Shown here: one piece after another, positions 56,106-64,000 of the stretch
Numbering within the stretch: position 1 is the first letter of the stretch
Layout of the letters: each line of letters begins with the position of its first letter
DNA from: CAVOEB01 sp965249645
GTDB taxonomy: Bacteria; Pseudomonadota; Alphaproteobacteria; UBA828; JAPUJA01
DNA: 64,000 nucleotides
NCBI GenBank assembly: GCA_965249645.1
Contig: CBDFML010000008.1
Coordinates: forward strand, 62,001 to 126,000
Direction: 5' to 3'
The notes under the pieces: generated by a model
What the model was told of the DNA's origin: nothing
Database searches by the model: none
What the model saw: only the letters and a program-made list of their open reading frames with translations
Made by a program: the position numbers and the translations under genes

Positions 56106-58385
56106 ATGGAATACATCGGTCTTTGCGGATATTGCGAGCGGCCCAACGTCGCCCCTGGTGAAACGCTCACCTTCCACGTCGATTGCGCCGCGAAAATGAG
56201 CTATCACGCGTCGGTCATCCGGTTGGTCAACGGCGATCCCTCGGTGGACGGCCCCGGGGTCAAGAACGACACGATCCCCTCGAACATCGAGGGCGAGTAC
56301 GACGGCGGGCCGCAATGGGCGACGACGGGCAGCTTTGTCGAGGTTCCCGACCCCGAGGGCGCGTTCTCGTTGAACACCGGCGGCACGGTGCACCTGTTCC
56401 TCTACGCGGTCACGCCGCAGGTTCCGCAAACGGTGATCGGGCGGTGGGACGAAACGGCGTCGCACGGTTGGGCGCTGCTGATCGAGGACGGGTTCCTTAC
56501 CCTCGTCGTGGGAGACGGTGAGCGGACGCAGAAACTTGCAAGCTCGCGGCGATTGTTCGCCGAGGCCTGGTATTCCGTCATGCTTACTCTCGACGTGGCG
56601 GGCAAGACCCTCGCGCTCGAGCAGGTGACAAAAATCAACAGCGTGAACAGCCGGATCGGACGGACAAGCGCCCTTGATTCCAACGCCCAGGCGCAAGCCG
56701 CGCTCAAGATCGTTCCCCTCGACGCCGACGCTCCGCTGCTGATGGCGGCCCGGGTGGTGGAGCATGCGGACGGCGTGGCGCGCTTTCGCGGGTGCTACAA
56801 CGGCAAGATCGATTCGCCCAAGTTCTATGGCGAGCCCCTGGGCACCGATGGTGTGTGCGAGCTTCATGACGGCAAGGTTCCGGCGGGGGGTCTGCTGGCG
56901 CATTGGGATTTCTCGGCCGAGATCGGTACGTTAGGCGTGCCGAGCGACAAGGTATCGGATAGGGCGCCCGGTGGCCGGCATGGCCGCTGCGTCAATCAGC
57001 CGGACAGGGCGATGACCGGGTGGAACTGGGATTCCCATGAGGAGAATTTCATCCATTGCCCCGAACAGTACGGCGCAATCGATTTTCACGAGGATTCCCT
57101 CGACGATTGCCGGTGGCCGGCTTCGTTTCGTCTCGAGGTGCCGATCGACCTGCCCAGCGGGGCTTACGCCGTGTTGCTGCACGGCCAGGGCCATATCGAC
57201 CGCATCCCGTTCTTCGTAACCCCGCCGCGCGGTCAGGCGAACACCAGGATCGCGCTTTTGATCCCGACCTTCAGTTACCTCGCCTACGCCAATTCGCAAG
57301 TTATGCAGGGCGCGCCGATCGCCCAGTCGGTGGTCGGCATCATGACGGCGCTCGGCGCGCACGATTTGGAGCTTAACGAAAACACGCCCCGATACGGGCT
57401 CTCGACGTACGACCATCACACCGATGGTGCCGGGGTGCGCTATTCCACCTGGCGGCGGCCGATTTTCAACCTGCGCCCCGACCATCGCCACGAATACGGC
57501 GCGGTCTGGCAATTCCCTGCCGACCTGCATCTTATCGAGTGGCTGGACGGCCTGGGTTTTGACTACGACGTGATCACAGACCACGACCTGGAGCGCGATG
57601 GCGTGGCGTTGCTCGAGCGCTATAACGTCGTCACGACGGCCACCCATCCGGAGTATTACTCCGCGGCCATGCTCGACGCGTGGGAGGACTATATCTCCGG
57701 GGGCGGGCGGGCGATGTATCTCGCCGCCAACGGCTTTTACTGGATTACCTCGCTTCATCCCGACAAGCCCTGGCTGATCGAGATGCGCCGGGGCGAAAGC
57801 GGCGACCAGGCCTGGCGGGCGCGCTGCGGCGAGACCTTTCACGCCACGACGGGCGAGCGCGGCGGGATTTGGCGTCACCGGGGGCGGGCACCGCAAAAAA
57901 TCTGGAGCACCGGGTACAGCACACATGCCCTGGATGTGTCGGTGGGCTACGCGCAGATGCCCGATGCCGCGGATCCGCGCGTCGCCTGGATCATGGAGGG
58001 CGTCGGACCCGACGAGGTGATCGGAGATTTCGGCCAGGTCCATGGCGGCGCGGCCGGGTTGGAGCTCGACCGCATCGACTACTCGCTGGGGACCCCGCCG
58101 AACACGCTGCTGCTGGCGGCGTCGCACGGCCATACCTCATCCGCGGCGCTGGTGCCCGAGGATATCTATTTTTCCCACCCCGGAACCAACGGCGAGGAGG
58201 ACCCGGCGATTCACGCCGACCTGACCTATTACACCTCGTCCAACGGCGGCGCGGTGTTCAGCGTATCGTCGATGACCTGGTGCGGCAGCCTGTCGCATAA
58301 CGGCACTGAGAACAACGTCTCGGCGATCACCCGCAACGTTCTGCAGCGGTTCGCCGGCGACGACCCCCTGCCGGAGGTCGTCTAG
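56106..58385 (+). CDS. N,N-dimethylformamidase-like large subunit
   Basis: 759 residues, close to the 762 of DmfA2. DMFase hydrolyses dimethylformamide to dimethylamine and formate at a mononuclear iron held by Tyr, Tyr and Glu. Matching residues appear at the expected spacing: Tyr391 (LLIPTFSYLAYAN), Tyr435 (YGLSTYDHHTDG), and Glu516 with His514 (THPEYYSAAML). A lectin/concanavalin-like region (about 90-250, HLFLYAV, GWALLIEDGF) precedes the catalytic half. Substrate may be another N-substituted amide. Followed by an MDR oxidoreductase. Confidence 0.8.
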   Translation: MEYIGLCGYCERPNVAPGETLTFHVDCAAKMSYHASVIRLVNGDPSVDGPGVKNDTIPSNIEGEYDGGPQWATTGSFVEVPDPEGAFSLNTGGTVHLFLYAVTPQVPQTVIGRWDETASHGWALLIEDGFLTLVVGDGERTQKLASSRRLFAEAWYSVMLTLDVAGKTLALEQVTKINSVNSRIGRTSALDSNAQAQAALKIVPLDADAPLLMAARVVEHADGVARFRGCYNGKIDSPKFYGEPLGTDGVCELHDGKVPAGGLLAHWDFSAEIGTLGVPSDKVSDRAPGGRHGRCVNQPDRAMTGWNWDSHEENFIHCPEQYGAIDFHEDSLDDCRWPASFRLEVPIDLPSGAYAVLLHGQGHIDRIPFFVTPPRGQANTRIALLIPTFSYLAYANSQVMQGAPIAQSVVGIMTALGAHDLELNENTPRYGLSTYDHHTDGAGVRYSTWRRPIFNLRPDHRHEYGAVWQFPADLHLIEWLDGLGFDYDVITDHDLERDGVALLERYNVVTTATHPEYYSAAMLDAWEDYISGGGRAMYLAANGFYWITSLHPDKPWLIEMRRGESGDQAWRARCGETFHATTGERGGIWRHRGRAPQKIWSTGYSTHALDVSVGYAQMPDAADPRVAWIMEGVGPDEVIGDFGQVHGGAAGLELDRIDYSLGTPPNTLLLAASHGHTSSAALVPEDIYFSHPGTNGEEDPAIHADLTYYTSSNGGAVFSVSSMTWCGSLSHNGTENNVSAITRNVLQRFAGDDPLPEVV

Positions 58386-58438
58386 CGACCGCTCGACCAG
58401 ATGACCGGCGCTAACGCGCCAAGGGAGAAGCCAACGAC

Positions 58439-59446
58439 GTGAAAGCTTATGAACTCGGCGAGCAAGGCGGCGTTGAAAACTTGCGCCTGGTCGAGCGGCC
58501 CGATCCGGTCCCGGGCCCGGGCGAGGCGCTGGTGCGTTACCGCGCCAATTCGCTGAACTACCGGGACCTCATGATCGTCAACGGGGAATACGGGTTGGCC
58601 AAGGCCCCGGAGCGTATCCCGGTCAGCGACGGCGCCGGCGAGGTGATCGCCGTGGGCGAGGGTGTCACGGAAATTGCGTCCGGCGACCGGGTGATGGTGA
58701 GCTTTTTTACGGGCTGGCTCGACGGCGAGTTCCGCCGCCATTATTTCGGCACCGATCTCGGCGGCGGCTGCGACGGCACGCTCACGGAACTGGGCGTGGT
58801 GCCCGCGTCGTCTCTCGTGGTCCTGCCCGACGGGTTGAGCTACGCACAGGCCGCCTGCCTGCCCTGCGCGGCCTTGACCGCGTGGGTTTTGATGGTCGAG
58901 TTCGGGCGCATGAAGGCGGGCGACACGGTGCTGCTGCTGGGCACCGGCGGGGTGTCGATCTTCGGCCTGCAGTTTGCGGTAATGATGGGCGCGAGGGCAG
59001 TGATTACATCGTCGAGCGATGAAAAGATCGCACGCGCCAAGGAGCTCGGCGCCGAAATTGGGGTGAATTACGCGAACGATCCGGCGTGGGGCGCGAGCGT
59101 GCGCGCGCTGACCGGCGGCGCCGATATCGTCGTCGAAACGGGCGGCGCCGCGACCCTCGAGCAAAGCTGCGCCGCAGCCGCCTATAACGCGCGGATCGGC
59201 CTGATCGGCGTGCTGGGCGGCGTCGGCCAGAAGATCGATCCGCTGATGTTCCTGTGGAAGTCGATCCACCTGAAGGGGGTCGAGGTCGGCAGCCGCCGCA
59301 GCCTGATGGACATGACCACGGCGATCGCGCTCAACGAACTCGAACCCGTGATCGATAAGAAATTTTCCTTCGCCGAGGCGCCCGACGCCTACCGCTATCT
59401 CGCGAGCGGCGCCCATTTCGGGAAAATCGTCATCGAGCACCCCTAA
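58439..59446 (+). CDS. MDR-family NAD(P)-dependent oxidoreductase, zinc-free type
   Basis: 335 residues. GroES-like domain (GEALVRYRANSLNYRDLMIV, PVSDGAGEVIAVGEGV) and Rossmann domain (GDTVLLLGTGGVSIFGLQFA). The catalytic-zinc cysteine and structural zinc cluster are missing, as in quinone-oxidoreductase-like MDRs. GTG start. It follows the amidohydrolase genes by 53 bp and may handle an aldehyde, enone or quinone from that pathway (inference). Convergent with lpdA. Confidence 0.85.
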   Translation: MKAYELGEQGGVENLRLVERPDPVPGPGEALVRYRANSLNYRDLMIVNGEYGLAKAPERIPVSDGAGEVIAVGEGVTEIASGDRVMVSFFTGWLDGEFRRHYFGTDLGGGCDGTLTELGVVPASSLVVLPDGLSYAQAACLPCAALTAWVLMVEFGRMKAGDTVLLLGTGGVSIFGLQFAVMMGARAVITSSSDEKIARAKELGAEIGVNYANDPAWGASVRALTGGADIVVETGGAATLEQSCAAAAYNARIGLIGVLGGVGQKIDPLMFLWKSIHLKGVEVGSRRSLMDMTTAIALNELEPVIDKKFSFAEAPDAYRYLASGAHFGKIVIEHP

Positions 59447-59470
59447 ACCGACCCGAACCGGGGCGTCTGG

Positions 59471-60880
59471 CTAGATATGCAGTGCCCCGGTGCCGGCGGC
59501 GAGCGCTGCTTCCTTCATCGCCTCGGCGAGCGAGGGGTGGGCATGGCAGGTCAGCGCGATGTCCTCGGCGGAGGCGCCCATTTCCATGGCGAGCACCGCT
59601 TCGGCGATCAGGGTGCCGGCCTCGTGGCCCAGGATATGAACGCCGAGAACCCGGTCGGTGGTCGCGTCGGCGAGTATTTTCACGAAGCCGTCGATTTTCG
59701 ACATGGCGCGCGCCCGGCCGCTGGCGAGGAAGGGGAACTTGCCGACCTTGTACTCGACGCCGTCGGCCTTGAGCTCTTCTTCGGTCTTGCCCACGGAGGC
59801 CGCTTCGGGCGCGGTGTAGACCACGCCGGGGATCGCGCCGTAGTTCACGGCGGCCTTCTGCCCGGCGATGATTTCGGCGCAGGCCGCACCCTCGTCCATC
59901 GCCTTGTGGGCGAGCATGGGGCCGCGCACCACGTCGCCGATGGCATAGATGCCCGCGACGGCGGTGCGAAGATTCTCGTCGATCGCGATACGCCCGTCCG
60001 CTTCGAGGGCAACACCCGCCTCCTCGAGTCCCAGGCCGTCCGTATAGGGCCGCCGGCCGACGGCGACGAGCACCACGTCGGCGGACAGGGTTTCGCTCTC
60101 GCCGCCCTCGCGTGGTTCCAGCGCAAGTTCCACGGTTTCGCCCTTGCGCATCACCCGGCTTGCCTTGGTCCCCAGCTTGAACGCCAGACCCTGGCGCTTG
60201 AGCAGCCGCTGGAATTGTTTGACCACCTCGCCGTCCATGCCGGGCGCAATGGCGTCAAGCAATTCGACGACGGTGACCTTGGCGCCGAGCCGGGCCCAGA
60301 CCGAGCCCATCTCTAGCCCGATAAAGCCCGCGCCGAGCACCACGAGATGCTCCGGCACCGTACCGAGGTCGAGGGCGCCGGTGGAGCTGACGATACGCTC
60401 TTCGTCGATCTCGACGCCGGGCAACGGCGTGCTGACCGAGCCCGTGGCGATCAGGATGCTGGCCGCCTCGACGCGGCTCGACTCGCCGCGGTTGGCCGTG
60501 ACCGCGACCACGCCCGGCCCCTCGATTCGGCCCGTTCCTTCGAGGCGAGTGACCTTGGCCTTCTTGAAGAGCCCTGCAATGCCCTTGGTGAGTGCCTCCA
60601 CCACATCGTCCTTGTGGTCCATCATGGCGTCGAGGTCGAGGCTCACACCGTCGGCAACGATGCCGTGCCCGTCGAGGCCGGCCTTCACCTCGGCATACTG
60701 CTCGGTGGTGTGGAGCAGTGCCTTGGAGGGAATGCAGCCGATATTCAGGCACGTGCCGCCCAGGCTCGCGTCCTTCTCGACGCAGGCGACATTAAGGCCG
60801 AGTTGGGCGGCGCGAAGAGCTGCGACATAGCCGCCGGGACCGCTGCCGATGACGACGAGGTCGTAAGGTCGATCAGTCAT
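59471..60880 (-). CDS. lpdA: dihydrolipoyl dehydrogenase (E3)
   Basis: 469 residues. FAD motif VVIGSGPGGYVAALRAAQLG, redox disulfide GGTCLNIGCIPSKALL, NAD motif VLGAGFIGLEMGSVWARLG, and C-terminal His-Glu (CHAHPSLAEAMKEAAL). Reoxidises lipoyl groups of the 2-oxoglutarate dehydrogenase complex. Third gene after sucB. Confidence 0.95.
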   Translation of the reverse strand: MTDRPYDLVVIGSGPGGYVAALRAAQLGLNVACVEKDASLGGTCLNIGCIPSKALLHTTEQYAEVKAGLDGHGIVADGVSLDLDAMMDHKDDVVEALTKGIAGLFKKAKVTRLEGTGRIEGPGVVAVTANRGESSRVEAASILIATGSVSTPLPGVEIDEERIVSSTGALDLGTVPEHLVVLGAGFIGLEMGSVWARLGAKVTVVELLDAIAPGMDGEVVKQFQRLLKRQGLAFKLGTKASRVMRKGETVELALEPREGGESETLSADVVLVAVGRRPYTDGLGLEEAGVALEADGRIAIDENLRTAVAGIYAIGDVVRGPMLAHKAMDEGAACAEIIAGQKAAVNYGAIPGVVYTAPEAASVGKTEEELKADGVEYKVGKFPFLASGRARAMSKIDGFVKILADATTDRVLGVHILGHEAGTLIAEAVLAMEMGASAEDIALTCHAHPSLAEAMKEAALAAGTGALHI

Positions 60881-60915
60881 GGATCGTATCCTTCTGCGAA
60901 TCTTGGGGGCGGTGC

Positions 60916-62154
60916 CTAGAGGTCGAGCAGCGCGCCCTCGGGATGTTCGATCAGCTCCTTGATCCGGACCAGGAAGGTCACGGCCTCGCGCCCGTCGATC
61001 AGGCGGTGATCGTAAGACAGGGCAAGATACATCATCGGCCGAATTTCGACCCGTCCGTCGACTGCGACGGGGCGCTCCTGGATCTTGTGCATGCCGAGAA
61101 TCGCCGATTGCGGCGGATTGACGATGGGGGTCGAGAGCAGTGAGCCGAAGATGCCGCCGTTCGAAATCGTGAAGGTGCCTCCGGAAAGATCCTCGAGACT
61201 GAGTTTGCCGTCGCGCGCGCGTTGCCCCAGCGCACCGATCCCGGCCTCGATCTCGGCCAGGCTCAGTCGGTCGACATCGCGCAACACGGGCACGACGAGA
61301 CCCTGGGGTGCGCTGACCGCGACGCCGATATGGAAATATTCCTTGTAGACGATCTCGTCGCCTTCGATCTCGGCGTTGACGTCGGGAATCTCCTTGAGCG
61401 CGGCGACGGCTGCCTTCGCGAAGAACGACATGAAGCCGAGCTTGACGCCGTGCTTGGCCTCAAAGCGGTCGCGAAACAGCCGGCGCGTCTCGATCACGCT
61501 GGTCATGTCCACCTCGTTGAAGGTGGTGAGCAGCGCCGATTGGGCCTGTGCGGCCGTGAGCCGCTCGGCGATGCGTTGGCGCAGCCGCGACATGCGCACC
61601 CGTTTTTCACGCGCGGCCTCGGGGCGCGGGCCCCGGGGGGCCGCCGGTACGGCGGGCGCGGCATGAACTGGCGCGACGGGGATCTCGGTGGCGGGGGCCG
61701 GAGTCTCTTCGAGGACGGCCAGCACGTCGGCCTTGAGGATACGCCCGTCCTTGCCGCTGCCGGGGATCGTTGCGGGATCGAGGCCGTGTTCGTCGACCAG
61801 CCGGCGCACGGCGGGCGAGAGCGCCGCCGCCTCGGCGGTTGGCACCGGGTCGGGAACAGGCTCGGGTTCCAGTACGGTCTCGGGCGTGGGTTCGGGCGCT
61901 GGTTCGGGCGTCGTGCCGACCTCGCCTTCGGCGAGCCGGCCCAGCAGGCTGCCGACCTCGACATTCTCGCCCTCGGGCACAGTGATTTCGTCGAGCCGGC
62001 CGGCCTCGGTGGCGTTGACCTCGAGAGTGATCTTGTCGGTCTCCAGCTCGACCAGGACATCGTCGAGTGCGACCGTCTCGCCGACTGCCTTGTGCCAGCG
62101 TCCGACCGTCGCTTCCGTGACCGATTCGCCCAGCGGCGGAACCTTGATGTCCAT
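60916..62154 (-). CDS. sucB: 2-oxoglutarate dehydrogenase E2, dihydrolipoyl succinyltransferase
   Basis: 412 residues. Lipoyl domain with lipoylated Lys in LETDKITLEVNA, Pro/Glu-rich linker, E1/E3-binding domain (SPAVRRLVDEHGLDPATIPG), and acyltransferase core ending with SYDHRLIDGREAVTFLV (catalytic His). ATG 62154. Confidence 0.96.
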   Translation of the reverse strand: MDIKVPPLGESVTEATVGRWHKAVGETVALDDVLVELETDKITLEVNATEAGRLDEITVPEGENVEVGSLLGRLAEGEVGTTPEPAPEPTPETVLEPEPVPDPVPTAEAAALSPAVRRLVDEHGLDPATIPGSGKDGRILKADVLAVLEETPAPATEIPVAPVHAAPAVPAAPRGPRPEAAREKRVRMSRLRQRIAERLTAAQAQSALLTTFNEVDMTSVIETRRLFRDRFEAKHGVKLGFMSFFAKAAVAALKEIPDVNAEIEGDEIVYKEYFHIGVAVSAPQGLVVPVLRDVDRLSLAEIEAGIGALGQRARDGKLSLEDLSGGTFTISNGGIFGSLLSTPIVNPPQSAILGMHKIQERPVAVDGRVEIRPMMYLALSYDHRLIDGREAVTFLVRIKELIEHPEGALLDL

Positions 62155-62194
62155 GACGGCTCGTCTCCTCAGGCCCGCTGGGTTACGGACCCGC

Positions 62195-64000
<1,806 letters not shown>

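Overview
The window is GC-rich DNA from an alphaproteobacterium, probably Rhodospirillales-like. Evidence for this is the gene order rplU-rpmA-obgE-proB-proA-nadD-rsfS-rlmH-gpmI-envC-ctpA-yibQ-rppH, an atpHAGDC operon, a sucA-sucB-lpdA operon, a bactofilin, and an L21 protein with a long Lys/Ala tail. No species can be named from the sequence alone.

Layout. (i) About 0.1-2 kb holds a bactofilin and small unknown genes. (ii) About 2-33 kb is an accessory region full of insertion sequences. It has two IS5-family elements, two near-identical IS6-family elements, an IS21-family element plus a truncated second copy, and an IS5 remnant. Between them lie genes for methylated or nitrogenous compounds: two Rieske oxygenases, a polyamine-type solute-binding protein, a cupin, a homocysteine S-methyltransferase relative, a complete peptide-type ABC transporter with an M24 hydrolase, and a divergent urease (gamma-beta fusion plus alpha subunit) without accessory genes. 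Many genes here are broken: a GMC oxidoreductase, a crotonase, a GcvT-like protein, a glutamine-synthetase-like protein, pqqE and pqqC. The region ends with an initiator-tRNA 3' half that looks like an integration scar, a DUF2924/serine-recombinase cassette and tRNA-Ser(CGA). (iii) About 33-55.5 kb is ordinary, compact core genome. (iv) About 55.7-59.4 kb is a small catabolic island with both subunits of an N,N-dimethylformamidase-like amidohydrolase and an MDR dehydrogenase. (v) 59.4-64 kb is the 2-oxoglutarate dehydrogenase operon, cut by the window edge.

Working together. The accessory genes suggest (inference) uptake and stepwise demethylation or hydrolysis of betaines, amides, ureido compounds and peptides, releasing C1 units and ammonia. 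The cluster is eroding: pseudogenes and IS copies are confined to the 5-30 kb stretch, while no gene seen in the core half is visibly broken. Several otherwise intact genes appear to start at ATA, ATC or CTG. That is either unusual initiation or a sign of start-codon mutation or consensus error.
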